Source: Setaria digitata
Lineage: Eukaryota; Nematoda; Chromadorea; Rhabditida; Setariidae
Assembly: GCA_003640385.1 (NCBI GenBank)
Contig: RCAB01000040.1
Span: 1 to 64,000, forward strand
Length of the DNA stretch: 64,000 nucleotides
Direction of reading: 5' to 3'
Shown: in pieces, positions 1 to 12,900 of the stretch
How the letters are laid out: each line of letters begins with the position of its first letter
How positions within the stretch are numbered: the first letter of the stretch is position 1
The notes under the pieces: model-generated
Databases searched by the model: none
What the model was told of the DNA's origin: nothing
What the model saw: the letters and a program-made list of their open reading frames with translations, nothing else
Position numbers and translations under genes: made by a program

Positions 1-1771
1 GAGTATTTTCAATACATGAGAAAATAACAGACAGATAAAAATGCGTCCAAGTCTAATTATAATAATTTTAAATTCGTAGCCAAAAGCGCAATTACTCTGC
101 ATCAACCTAACATTACGAAAGTTGTAGCAATTACCGCTAGATTAAGTTAAATTTTGAAATCATCACTGATGTCTCTGTTTTTTTTCTCTCACACTTACCA
201 ATTAAACACGTAAAGAAAAAAATTCCTATTATGCTCAACAAAATCGATGAGCCCTACAGAATCATTTTTCAATAAACTTTGTGTTAAGATATCAGCTTTA
301 ACTTCCACACTTACCAATCTTCAAATTTCTTTTCAAATTTCAAATCAAATTTCAAATTTCAAAAGTTGCTTTATGCAACACGTTAATTTCCATTGAACAT
401 AGTCAGAAGGACTAGCGAGAAGTGGTAGGTTAGCTAACCTAATCAGTTGCCGTTTAACTCCTTGTAAAAAACACCTTTCATCCCACATTTTTATTGTATA
501 CTTTTAGTTTTGACAAAAATTTTGTGGTCAGATTTTTTTGTTTCTAATAATGTAGATAAACAGCTCCAGGATCACTACAGTATGCTCCATCAGAAAATTG
601 TCTTTTAAAAATGAAATTGAAGAAGCGTTTGTTGGATACTTTTTATTCTAATTAGTAAAACTTGCTTCAATTTTAACTGGCAAGACTTGCTTCATTTTTT
701 ATTTTCAACAACTCATTTCTAGCTCACTCAGAATTTGTAAATTTATGTATTTCTTTTTACTCTTGTTCTTAACTTTTTTTTTAAACAACACCGAAGTCAA
801 ACTTTGTAAATCTGAACTTATTCAAAAGTCAGCTAAATTCTTCCTGTTTCTCGAATATTTTCTGTAAATATAGCAAAAAGTTAAAAAGGAGGAAGGAAAA
901 TAATACGTTTACTTATTATGATGAATTGTGGCAAAAAAAGAGTTCTAAAAATGCAAAATAAAATTGCCATTGCATGAATTAGGTTACTTATGCATTAACC
1001 GGACGTCACGTAGTAAATTTGACACTTTTTTCAAAAAAAAAAAAATCCAGACCAAGAAAGGATTATTGCTATATCAGTAAAAAAAAAAAAAAAAAAAACC
1101 ATTATCTATTTGATAGCATTTAATTGTCTTTTTCGTAAAGTCAGTTACGTCTAACTTCTGTCCATCTAATATCTTTACTTTAAATAATTAGCTTTTTCAA
1201 ATGAAAATATTTGCATAAAAAATATTTGTAATATTGTAAAATTCAAATAATTTGTAGAATACAATCGCAAAGTTGGCATCTGCCATAACAAATTCATTCA
1301 AAATAACAAAACTCTTGAACTTTTTATTTATAGCAATTGATAACGAATCTTTCTTTTATCAAGAGGAAATCTTTTATATGTTGAATGAATAAACAAGGGT
1401 GATACATAATAAACAATGAAATGAGTTACTTGCTAATTCAACATGCTTTCAGCTCTTTGAAGCAAAAAAAAAAAAAAAACCTTTTAAATCAATTTTTCAG
1501 GACAATATTAGTATTGGTTTCCCTCTTTTTGTCTGTTCCGATTATATTCAGATTAGGAACAGTGAAAAGGAAAAAATATATTCCTTGTCCTAAAAAAAAA
1601 AGGAAAAAAGAATTACAAAATGAAACGGGCATCAGTCATAGCGTTCCGTCTATTTATTCTAATTATTTTTAAATAAAAATTATGGCTTCTTTCTTTCTTT
1701 TTTTTCCGATAATTTTTTTAAATCGACATTGAAATTTTTCCATCATTAGAATTTTCTAACAATTACAGGGA
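1..1771. other. Left flank without a supported gene
   Basis: AT-rich sequence with several A and T runs (for example 1079-1098 and 1464-1479). An open frame at 1421-1672 is rich in K, F and L and has no recognisable domain, so I do not call it a gene. The last bases end in an AATTACAG acceptor just before the start codon of the next gene, so this stretch probably holds its promoter and outron. Confidence 0.5.
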
Positions 1772-3183
1772 ATGAACGTTTTTTCTGGATATCAATTTCT
1801 TTTACCTATATTCATTTTATTTTCTACATCTCTTGCGCGATTTATCCCAGAAAAATTAATCAGTTCCGGTAAGCCTTTCTTTTATGTTTTTAAAATAATA
1901 ACATATAAAATGTATAGCTAAGAATAGCAAGATTTTATAGAAACAAAAATTTTCTCAAGAACAAAAATTTCGAATTCATTACAAAAATCTGAAATTCATA
2001 ATTATAATCAATTAATTACAAATCATATGTAAAGGAATAAGGGAGAAGAAAAGTCTTCATAGATGATTTATTAATTAAAAAACAGTTAGAATTGTAGCAA
2101 ACGTACCAGAACAACGACAACAACGATACTATCCATTTGAATCTTATTGGCATTTAGCTGATGAAGGCAAGACTTATTATATATTTAAGCTGTATATTTT
2201 CAGATCATCTAATTAGTTTGAAGAAAAAGAACAGGAATAATTTTCGAAACTGCTTAGAAAATGGAAAATTTTAGAATAAAATCTTCAAAAAATACGGAAA
2301 ATGCAGACCTAGAAAAAGGAAAAAATGTTATCCATTCATTTATCAGAGATTTTAGAAATAATAAATGAGTGTTATATTTTTCACTACATTACTGACTAGA
2401 ATTATCATCACTAGATCACAAAAGACTATAATAATGCATAAAGTGATTAGAAAACTAATGATAGAGTGATTATTTAGTTAAGGATAAAAATCCTATAACT
2501 CTAAATCATACTAATAAAGAAAGTAATGATATTTGATTCTCTTTCAAAACTGACCGTTAACTTGACCTTTTCATTTAAGCAGATAGTTTATTGTGAGTGA
2601 GATTTTGAAAAGAATACTTTTGAGTTCTGGATATGAAAATATTAAAGTTTCGGAAATGGCTAAAATTCGAAAAAAAAAAAAAAAAAATTCTCTGGAAATA
2701 AAAGACTTCGAAACAACGATTTTTTCTTTTATCTGTGTATAGAAAACGATTTTTTGCTCTCAAGATTTCCTAAACTGAATTTGTACTTTGTCACTACTAC
2801 AACTTTAGCTGTTCTTGAGACTTATAACAGAAATTCTTTGAATAATTTAGACAATGATTTTTTTTTTCATATTTTTTTTTATTCAAACATTTCTGAAATA
2901 AATGCACATTTTGTCACTTTTGAAATGTATTTAAATTTAATTTATGGACATACCACCAGCTGATAAAATGAAGAAAAAAATGATGACGAGAAAGCCATTC
3001 GATTCACCAGTAAACATGAATCAAATGTTGGAAACAGTAACCTTCAATGATAATGTGAATGATAATGGAAGTATTTCTCGACGTTATGATCCTTCCATTA
3101 ATACTGGTATCAGTAATGAATACGATAAATATAGTGGATTTCGACTATTGGCTTTAAATGGTGCACGTGGATTTGGTAAATAA
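1772..3183 (+). CDS. Allatotropin-like neuropeptide precursor
   Basis: Three exons join in phase: 1772-1868, 2086-2166 and 2960-3183, giving 133 residues. A strong acceptor (AATTACAG) lies four bases before the ATG, as expected for trans-splicing. Residues 1-22 form a hydrophobic signal peptide. A dibasic RR sits at about 100-101. The protein ends in GFRLLALNGARGFGK and a stop. The C-terminal GK is a carboxypeptidase and amidation signal, predicting ...ARGF-amide. From family knowledge, insect allatotropin is GFKNVEMMTARGF-amide: the same 13-residue length, with GF(K/R), ARGF and amidation shared. The role would be a secreted peptide acting through an orexin/allatotropin-type GPCR. Cautions: no dibasic site lies right before GFR (the nearest basic is K in DKYS), so the mature peptide may be longer, up to about 30 residues after RR. 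Intron 2 uses a GC donor and a weak CCACCAG acceptor. The gene call is fairly sure; the family call is inference. Confidence 0.7.
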
Positions 3184-3842
3184 CTCGTGATATATTATCG
3201 GGAAGTAGGACAAACCAGATCCTGCCGATCGTTGAATTCTTGCTCATAAAAACAAGATGAACTGTTTAGCCTACAAGATGAAACCTTGTCTCATATCATA
3301 TTCAACCTTATGCGTATAACTTTATCTTTGCTATACTGCCCCTTATAAGTGATCTGATAACAGATTAGATATCTTGATAAAGCAAAAAGATCTCTGGTAG
3401 AGTAACTTCTAGGGCATAATCAAAAAGGAATAATCATTTGGACATTACAAATTGTAGTGTTCGAAATTTCTCACATTTAAATTTAATATTACGGAGTATT
3501 GAAAACTGCCATATTCTCCAAGGTATTTTCTTATCCAAATCTTCAACAGTGAACAAAACCCGGCTCGGAATAAATTAATTTTATCAGTCAATAAGAATAT
3601 TGTTTTCTTGAACAACTTTGGATATTTTTAACAACAATATTGTAAACTTTTTATTGCTCTCGTGATATTATACGAATATTCGTAGCATAATATGAATTAC
3701 TACAATTATATAAGATTTCGCTGAGGTATCGATGAGATAGTACCATATAAAGGTTTGAGAAAAAAAAAAAAATAATTTTCGAAGAATAATGGAGGAGCAT
3801 TATTTTTACTGAATTTTAATTAAAATTTTTGCAACTACTGTG

Positions 3843-6800
3843 TTACAGACAAGCGCAAGAAGTAACAGTCATTCGCGGATAATTTTTTAATACAACATTA
3901 TCCATTTCGTCATAATAAAGCAATGTCAAGGAATCCATTTTGTCCGGTGCGCAACATACATCCGGAACATACGGATTCAGGCCCAATCTATGGATTATTG
4001 ATTGAACAATTGCATGATTCGATGGATTTACTTCCTAAATGTTGCAGATAATTGCATGTTGGAGAATTAAAATGAACCACTTAAGAAATTTAAATTTTAT
4101 CAAGAAAAAAAAAAAAAAAAAACCTTTTTGAGTGGAAAAGGACATACGCCACTACAGTAATGAGCCTCGAATGATGTTGGCGCAATAATCCAGTGCTCCC
4201 ATCCAATATCCCGAAATTGCACATTTAATTTCTGCGTTCTGCAGCTCTGAGAAAACATTTTCTTAGAAATACCACGCAGCACTCATTATAGGAACCCACT
4301 TAAACTTCGCTAAATGACCATCAATAAACAGCAATCAGTTCAGTTTAGTAAAATATGAAAGTCTACAGGTGACCCAATAGTTCAACGTTGAAATTTTAAA
4401 ATTACGAAACAATATATAGAAACTGTGATAATCTTCAATACCTGAGAAGAAACAGTTTCTCCTGGAAGTAACACCACCGTTAGATCATCACCTTTTTTCT
4501 GTTCTATGGGAAAAGGAGGTGAAATTGTCACAAGTTTTGATAATTTTTTTCCCATACCAAAACCCATCATTGGATCATTTCGAAAAGTGTCGCGAGGTTT
4601 TTGTTGCTTGCGCCTTTGTACTGCACGATTCTAGAACAGTTGCCTTGAAATTTTCATGTTACTCGTAAGAGAAAATTATACTTCATTATTCAAAATTTAC
4701 TTTATAAATACTGTACAGAATCAAGCCTAGTTACGTATGACACTAATGCTATTCAAGTTATTACTCAACTTACACATTAAATAGTTTCATCTAAATTATA
4801 ATGTTTAATTCTTAATTGGTAAATTTCTCAAAATGCCTAATTGATATTATTGGAAAGATGCATTGATATAAAATCTATCGTATCTCCTATATTTTTGTCC
4901 AATTTACGACTTTCCTATTGTTATATAGATAACTAAACAATAGTTAAACAAGTCGGCAATAAAGTTTGATCTCGTGATGACAGCTGATTCTAAACCAATC
5001 ATTCTCTCTTTCAAGAATTTAAAACCTTATCCTTGTAATCTTACTGTCTGTCAGTCTATCATAGTTTTCAAAAGCAAGATTTGAACCTTGTTCGGAAGAA
5101 GGTTAATACATCCAGTATTATTCTACCATTCTCTTTTTAACTTTTACACACTTCTACGAAACCTTAACTTTAACAATTTTTTCTCTTTTATCGCTCTTAA
5201 AGATACCGACCAGCACAACACGTAAGAATTGCAGCAAGTATAAAAAGCAAGTGGAAAATATGATATTTTTCAAAAAATATCAGCAAAATTGAAATATATT
5301 GCTTTAGAAAAGTCACTTTTTAGATTTGATAGAATCTAACCTAGTACCATGCAGTATTAGCAATAATAGGCTTGGGTAAGTTTTGTTCTAATTCTTTTTT
5401 CTCTTCTATGAGAAATCCAAGAGCAAGCAACCCGAAAATTCAACTGTGGTAAGTGAGCATTTGCTGGATAAGTCTCACAGGAAAATGAGTGATGATCGTT
5501 AAAGAATATGTGATGTAAAACTTCTAGAAATTTTCATTGTGTAGGTTTTTCTTTTTTTTTTTTTTTTTCACTTGTCAAAGAGCTCAACAAATACTTGTTT
5601 CCGGTGTCGCAGTATTCGTGGACCCAAATCTCGGAATTTTTTCAAATGTCGCTCAGTTTCTTCTTCTAAATTATCATCATTACTAGCATCCTTCTTTTCT
5701 TTTGCCGAATATATATAATAATCTGACATCCTTTTTGGGCGCTTTTTAACCATTTGAGACGATGCATCTTAAACAAATTTTATATATCGACTTGAGTATT
5801 TTAATTTGTTAAAATAAGTGAGGTTTACTGTGAAAGAAAAAGTTTGATATGCTTTCCTCACTCATCTTAAATGAATTCATTTATAACTAAACAGATTAAG
5901 AAATAACCAGGATGTAAATCAGGAAATGTTTCGGCACTAAAGGCAGAGTGAAATTTGGTAGCATCTGAAAGCGTCGGCTCATCGGCATACACAAGCAGGA
6001 ACGGTGTATTTCGCTTGATTAATTCGGTACATTTAATCTTTTTACCGTTTCTCAAAAACTAAAAATTATAAACTGGTCAAATTCCAGATGTTCATAATGA
6101 AAAATACCAACTAATAGTTCAGCCTAAAGCTTACCTCGAGAGAATCATTTAATGGTTTCATTTTGCATGCAATCACAGCAATATCGGGAGAGGTGTCATA
6201 CCAGGAAGTGTTAATAATGACCAAAAAATTGCTCGCTCACATTAAATTTATCTTGTAAGAGTAAATTATATTAAGTTGAACCAACAATTCAAACTTGTTT
6301 GCCGAACGAAACAATATTACCTTTACAGCAACAATAGTCTGATTTGCATCCAGTGCTTGTCTAACCAATTTAGTCATGTTGAAGCTTAGCCAGTAATTAG
6401 AACTTGGAATGGGTGAAAGTCGTACTACTTCCATTTTTACAGTACTTTGCAAAACTCCAACTGCTTTTACAATGCCTTTCATCTGTTTCCACATAAAACG
6501 ACGCTTATAGTGGATGTTATAATGTAATTCAGCTTGAATTACCTATAATTCGAACCTTCTCAGAAATACTGTTAAATTATCAGCTGACCATTCAGTGTAT
6601 GCCATACACAATTAAACAGCAAAATATAATTTTTAAATAATGAATGATTAGTTATCTACCAGACGAAAATTAAGAAAAAAAAAGAAAAGCTATGAATAGA
6701 TGGCGAATAACGAATAACAAATTTTGAAAGCAATTTATAAATCCTTTATAAGAATCACATCAGACCACTTAATTACTACCAGTTATGTTAAAAATTAAAT

Positions 6801-7933
6801 TAGCTGGGAATTAATTAACACCTAAAAATGAAAAAAAAAAAAAAACTTAATTTGCATCAGCTTGCTAGGTAATAATTCAAAGCAGCTGCTACAAATTATA
6901 TTTGAAAAGCATGCAATGATAAATAGGCACATCTGATACAAAGGTATATTATGCTACTGCACACCTGTTCAGTTGACTTAATTGTATTCAGGTTAAATAT
7001 CAACAACTCTTCATTGAGCAGTGTTCCTGAAATATGATCCTGTTTCCAAACACCAAAAGTGAAAGCAATTTCTGTATGGACAGTAGCTTCCTATGTTGCA
7101 TTTCTTTTTCTCGCTCGAGGAAAGAAAACTAACATATACTACTATTGCACAGTGTCATACTGTTGAAGAATAAAACTTCTTTTTTCCTTACATTTCATTT
7201 GAAAAAGCTTTTCAAACAACCGTAACTTTTTTTTTTCTTCCTGAGGAATATAAAATCATTGATAGACAACTGCTAATTAATTTTTGCAGGTGTAAGAAAT
7301 GTAACAGATTGGGCTGACGATAGAAAATCCTGTTAATAGCTATCTATCAAGATTAATAAAGGTTTAGCGTTCGACTTGCCGAAAGCTCATAATCCATTTC
7401 AATGCGACAAATGGGAATAAATATCTTTTTCTGAGAAAGGCAATAGAAGTAACCGTTTAAATGCTATTTTAACTCGTTTTTAAAATTTGAAAGTTCAATT
7501 TCTTTACCGGTTACGGGAGTGATACTTCTTACAATATTTCCGGGATAATTCCGATCATCACTATTCTCCTTGTATTTGTTAAACAAACGTAACATGTATT
7601 TTGAAGCAGCGTTTTCAGTACGTGAAGTCGGCCGTACAATAGCATTACCTGTTGTTCGATTTTTGAAATTTCATTGAGCAAATTACAAATGTTTAAGTGA
7701 TAAAATGCAATAAACAAATAATCACTAATGATTGAACAGTGAAAAAAAAAAAAGGAAAGAAAATGAAAACTGAAAGACTCGCCTGGTAATTTCTCGAAAT
7801 CCAACAATTCTTTGACAGTCTTTCGTAAAATAGCTATTTGCTTTTCATTTGGCTTCAAAATTATGCAGTCTATGAAACAAATGCAAACTAAAAATAGTAA
7901 TAGCAATGACTTTGGATCAACTGAATGTTTCAT
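3843..7933 (-). CDS. TGF-beta/BMP-type secreted ligand
   Basis: Ten exons, in order: 7933-7783, 7648-7508, 7026-6965, 6542-6313, 6231-6135, 6058-5908, 5767-5595, 4630-4442, 4246-4124 and 4034-3843, giving about 502 residues. Start: ATG at 7933 leads a signal peptide; an in-frame ATG at 7954 would add seven residues. The propeptide shows family-like segments (YMLRLFNKYKE, AELHYNIHYKRRF, FLLVYADEP). Possible furin sites are RPKR at about 287-290 and RHRK at 331-334. The knot domain (400-501) has the signature FRDIGWEHWIIAP, NHAIVQ and VCCAP, with all seven cysteines (400, 429, 433, 466, 467, 499, 501), so a disulfide-linked dimer is expected. It ends CACL instead of the usual CGCx. Weak joins: exon 3 may extend in frame to 7086, and the exon 4/5 border was chosen for phase. 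Intron 1 has a GC donor. It is a BMP-like branch member, but I cannot separate DBL-1, UNC-129 and TIG-2 types. Confidence 0.88.
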
Positions 7934-9108
7934 TTCATTTCTGCAATAATTCATTCAGTAGTATTCGTGATAATTAATTATAAAATGTTAAGCGAGTAAT
8001 AAATTCGACAAATTCTATTACAGATTATTTGAGTAAATTTTCGAAGCTATTTTAATCACCGTTAATTTTTCCCCTTCTTTTGAGAGCAATTTGTTTTCTG
8101 CTGAGCTCTTACTTTCATATGCTATCAACAATCTGATGCTCCAAAGATACCGGTAAATTCTGTTATCACGATTCTGAACAGATTATAATTCAAAATCAAA
8201 ACAAAAGATAATTGCCCATTATTTTTTTTTTTACTCTTTTTATTTTATTGAAAGTCTAAGCCTTTATTTCTGAAAAAAAAAGGTACGGGACCGACTAAAA
8301 AAAATCTGGTATTTCTAATTTTGAATATCAGGATGCAAATTCAAGTAAATGCAAATTATATAAATGGATGTTTTAACTAATGATGTTTTAAAAAGCCTGA
8401 AAATTATACTCATATCGAAAAGTGAATATAGACGTAAGCTGATTTTGCCACCATGTAAGTATTAGTGAGCGTTTGAAATAAAACTTTTTATATAAGCCAC
8501 TAATGATGTGACAGTTTGATGATTTATTGGCAAAGGTATCACAACTTTTAAATTTGATCACAAAAGTTGTAAATTAAGTAACATCAAAAGGATGTATCAG
8601 TTATGAGCAGAGAAACAGTCACAAATTAACCATGTGGATTGTCCACTGATAAAAAATATCGTAGTAATGATATGGAAGCGATTAGTGATTATTTTATGAA
8701 ATAAGCGAATTATAAGGTTGAACTTGATGGAATGAGTGCAGATTGTAAGTAAAGCTTGATGCATGCAAAATTAATTATATCGAATAGATTTAGAGATGAA
8801 AACTTCTATCGAAGCATGCCAACAGTTTGAAGTAATGGTTCTCAAAAACAAGGACTGATAAAAACCTGCCATCTAAAGAATTTTTCATTGGATTTTTCTT
8901 GTTTGAAAAATCAAACGAATAATTTCAATGTATAATAAAGACATTCTGAAATTAGGCGAAAAAAAATGGGAAAAAAGCCAAATGAAGCGAAAGGTAAGAT
9001 AATACACTTCGTATTCTTTGTCTGTCAATGTTAGAAAAAGACTTATTTACTATTGCTACTAAGCTAATAAAATTGAATAATATATTAATAAGCAAAACTT
9101 TAATAAAT

Positions 9109-9303
9109 TTAGTTTAACGATCTCCGCTTTTTTCCCATCATTACTGCAACTAAAACATCGCTAAGGCTACTGTAGGCGAAAGGGCTGCTTTTTCTCGTAA
9201 ACTTTAAGAGTGTCTTAGGAATTTTCACTATTCCATTTAAATGCTTATTTCTATTTACTTTTTGAACCTTTGCTTTTAAGCCTATTCTTCCTAAAACCGT
9301 CAA
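9109..9303 (-). CDS. Possible small basic peptide exon (weak)
   Basis: A 64-codon open frame, lysine and arginine rich, ending MMGKKRRSLN and a stop. A TTTTAG acceptor falls just inside it (near 9295). The segment SSPFAYSSLSDVLVAVMM lies between a basic RK and GKKRR, which is the layout of an amidated peptide in a neuropeptide precursor. I could find no signal-peptide exon upstream on this strand and recognise no family. It could equally be a chance open frame in AT-rich DNA. Confidence 0.2.
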   Translation of the reverse strand: MTVLGRIGLKAKVQKVNRNKHLNGIVKIPKTLLKFTRKSSPFAYSSLSDVLVAVMMGKKRRSLN

Positions 9304-9715
9304 ATATTACAGCACCATATATAAGCTTGAATGCACCACCACCAATACACTAATTACGTAAACGAGTTATTTTATGAATTCCCTCACTGTTATCAGTATT
9401 AATTAAAATTGATGAAATTGAAATAAATAGACAGAAAGGTGAGTGATCAATGCTTCAACGCTCGTAGAGTTTGCCATATGTCAAATTAATGCGTTAACAG
9501 CACGAACAGTACCGTTTCCGTCATTACTGCTTAGGAGGAAAGACGGAGTAGAGAAGTTGAACAAGCAAATCTATGAATTTGTAAGATCCGTTGAAGAAGC
9601 AAAGAGGTATTAGAGGAGGGGTTGACTAAAGACAAAGAAGAACATATGTAAAAGATAGGACAGTTGTTTGGAGGAGGAGGACGAGGTTTAAGACGAGATC
9701 GGATGCAAAGGATAA

Positions 9716-9746
9716 TGCGGGGTGGAACGGGGGGCGGGGGGGGGAG
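9716..9746 (+). other. G-rich tract, possible G-quadruplex
   Basis: GCGGGGTGGAACGGGGGGCG is followed by a further run of G, giving several runs of three or more G in about 30 bases. This stands out in DNA that is otherwise mostly A and T. It lies inside a longer purine-rich patch (about 9520-9830), so the other strand is pyrimidine-rich. Confidence 0.5.
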
Positions 9747-9924
9747 CAATATGATCGAGGGAAGCGAAATTAAAACTAAATTCAGGAATTCCAAACCAGC
9801 GAAAGCGAGGGAAAAGTGACAAAATGAAGGATGGATAAACGTGCCTTAGTTGCAGTTACGGTCATCCTGGAAGGATAACTTTCTCATTCCAAACATATAT
9901 TAAATCAATCCCTTTCTATTCTAC

Positions 9925-9995
9925 CGTCCATCCATCGAACCGTCCGTGAATTAGTATCCATCCATCAGTTCCATCCATCAGTATCCATCCATCTA
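9925..9995. repeat. Imperfect CCATC-type tandem repeat
   Basis: Repeated CCATCCATC units are interspersed with GTATCCATCCATC and GTTCCATCCATC blocks. It is a short degenerate tandem repeat with no coding content. Confidence 0.6.
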
Positions 9996-12900
9996 ATCTA
10001 TCGCCTGAACAATCAGCTCAAACACTTGCAATAACATTTACGTTAGCAACACACCCCATTTAAAATGTATTGGGGCAACTAACAAGAAGTGACTGATCCA
10101 TTCATCCACCAAACACAAACTTACACAACTGACCACCGGCAGGACTCATTAAGTACCGAATAACGAGCTAGCAATGTAGCATTAACGTTTACTTCATTGC
10201 ATCTCATACTTTCACTCTTTCATTAATTTCCTTTCAAACATTCAACAAACTATATCGTTCGAATGGACTTCTTTATCAGTTCTCTACTAATCTATCAGTG
10301 GTTTGTGACAGTAGTTTGTGTTAATCATATCAAAAATTATAATTAGTCGATAGCAAATGATACATACACATACATCATACAGGATAAAGAAGCGAAATTA
10401 TTTGCATTTATTGTTCATCTGTTGCATCTTATCAGTTATCAGCATCTGATCAATTATAATTAATTGTTACTGTAGAAAAAAAAAATGACGAAACTGCTTT
10501 ATAACGACCAAATATTCACCAGGAGCAAATATACTGAAACTTTATTATAACTAAACTGTATTAGGAACGTCCGCAAATTTATATTCCAATGTTGTATATA
10601 GTTTTGAAAAATTTGATCAATTCAGGGAATTGTGAAGGAATATATAAAGTGCAATTGAATTCAAGATGTAATTAATTGAGACCTCGGCAACAATGGGTCT
10701 AAGAAATAACGAACAGAGGTGGAAAATAAGCTGAATAATATAAATCACTTGAATAAATAATGATTTTTCATGCAGTGGTCATCTGATATCATGAATTATG
10801 CAGTTTATAATCATTAGCCAAACTGCAACTGCAGGAAGCCTTTAAGCTATTTGAAGCAGTTGAAATCACTAACCAAAATATCATTGCGTATAAATAAGAC
10901 ATCATTCATTTATAAAGATATGGATAAATTTTCCTTTAATTATTTTAAAATTCCTTTCATTAAGTTTGATGCACAAATTTCTTATTTCAATCTATCATGT
11001 CATAAACTAAATGAAATAAACTGATAACACACAGGCTGAAAATCCCTCAACTCCAACCATCACCAGACTATATCCGATAATTAGTCATATTAGTACGAAT
11101 TGAAGCATTTGCACTAAAATGAACTAATAAGCACGCTTGGGAATGGTATAATTAAAATTAAGTAATAAAAATGCACATCTCTAAAAAGAGTTTCATGACA
11201 ATTTTTTAATAATAAGCTATTGAAGATTTCGTCCTTTGTTTCATTTTATATGTGCAAATTTATATTATAAATTTAATTTATATGGAACTCCTTTTTTTTT
11301 AACCACAACAAATTTCTCCTCATAATTATAGTTATCAATTTCTTTTATCAATAGTTATGTAGATATTTCAAATTAATTTTCACCTGAATGATCAATTTAG
11401 GATAGTGAAATGTATCTATTAAAATGAATTGCTGCTTTAGACGTTTCGCAACGCACAATATCAAATCCTAACTACCACTAATCCGTTGACCTGTCTGTTG
11501 GTATCAGTAACCTTGCTTATGATTAAAAAGAAATAAATTCATACTTTTCAAATTTAAAAAAATCAATTACTGAATGGATGATTACATTTCTCGAATATTT
11601 TGCAGGATTTTTCAAATAATGTTGAATTTAATCGTTTGGTTAGTTTGTATTTGAATCTAATCAATTTCTCACATTCTACTTTTTTTTAAGCATCAAAATT
11701 TGTCTAACTGCTTTTTTTTTTAATTAATTGTACAACTCATTTCCATCTTTCATCTTGAGTTATTACAGCTTTTAAATGACGCGTGCCTATATATAAATAA
11801 TAAATATACAACGTATATTATTTCAAAGAGACCAAAAATTTTTTTTAACCTTATTTTATAACCAAATTTTAATTTCATTTTCCACTGCCATATTATAACT
11901 GTTTTTTCCATTTTTTTTTTTTTTTTTTAAATTCACTTCATTTTTCAGGATTTTTCAAAATCTCTTGGTGTTCCAGTAAGAAAGGAAAAAAACAAAGTAA
12001 CATGTATGGAACAGATGTTTGCCAGGTGCTTCGTTTATTCTAACATTCCAACGATGACGTTCTTCGGCAGTTTCTTTTTATCTATTTAATCAGTAGGAAC
12101 AATAGTGAGAAGTTAGAATAAAAGCAGATAAGTAGGTATTATCAAGTTTAACGCAACTTTATGTAAGCTTCCAATTTATTTTGTCATTTTAAAACAAAAT
12201 ATATGATAAATTTCTGATTTAGCAATGACATGTTTGTTGTGTTATTAGATTAGTTTAATAATTAGCAATTTCAAGGAGAAAGAAAGCAAAAATATATGTA
12301 TTTTTTTAATTTTGTCTTTTAGTATTTCACAAAGTTTTAAAATTTATTGAAATTACTTCATAAGAAATATTTCTAATTATATGTTGCGACAGAACATAAC
12401 AAAAGAAAACATGGCAATAGATCAGCTCACATGCGTTGATTTTAGAAAATAGCAATAGTCAGTTTTCTTATTCTTTTTTTTTTTTTCTTTTTTAAATTTA
12501 GTTCGAGAATTTATTAATCTATTTCTTGAAGTTGATATCTATTAAGTTAATTGTACGATTAATTGATCATTTGATTACTCAGTTGGTCATTTGTTCAATT
12601 ATATTTTTCCGAAATGTCAATAGATTAATATAATATTAATAATATATTAGATTAATAATATTCTCTTACCTCTTTTCTTTTATGTTTGGCATTTTTTTTT
12701 TTTTTATTTTAAGACTAAAAATATGTGTGTTCATTTGTCACCAATTCATTCTTTTTATCACATCAAATATTCTGGAAAGTGGACATTTGTAGCAGTCTCA
12801 TCAGAGTTTACTACCTGTTTACAATTTCAATTTTCAAATTTTTAAGTTTTTTGAGTACTTCTGTCTATGTGTCCCTCATTTTATGCCATATAATTTACTC

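Noticed and set aside
3923..4051. Plus-strand frame starting MSRNPFCPVRNIHPEH with paired cysteines, at first taken as an extra exon of the peptide gene
   Set aside because: It is the exact complement of the last TGF-beta exon, which reads NHAIVQ...VCCAP...CACL on the minus strand.
9531..9794. Minus-strand proline-rich frame
   Set aside because: The prolines come from the G-rich tract on the other strand; no splice sites or domain support it.
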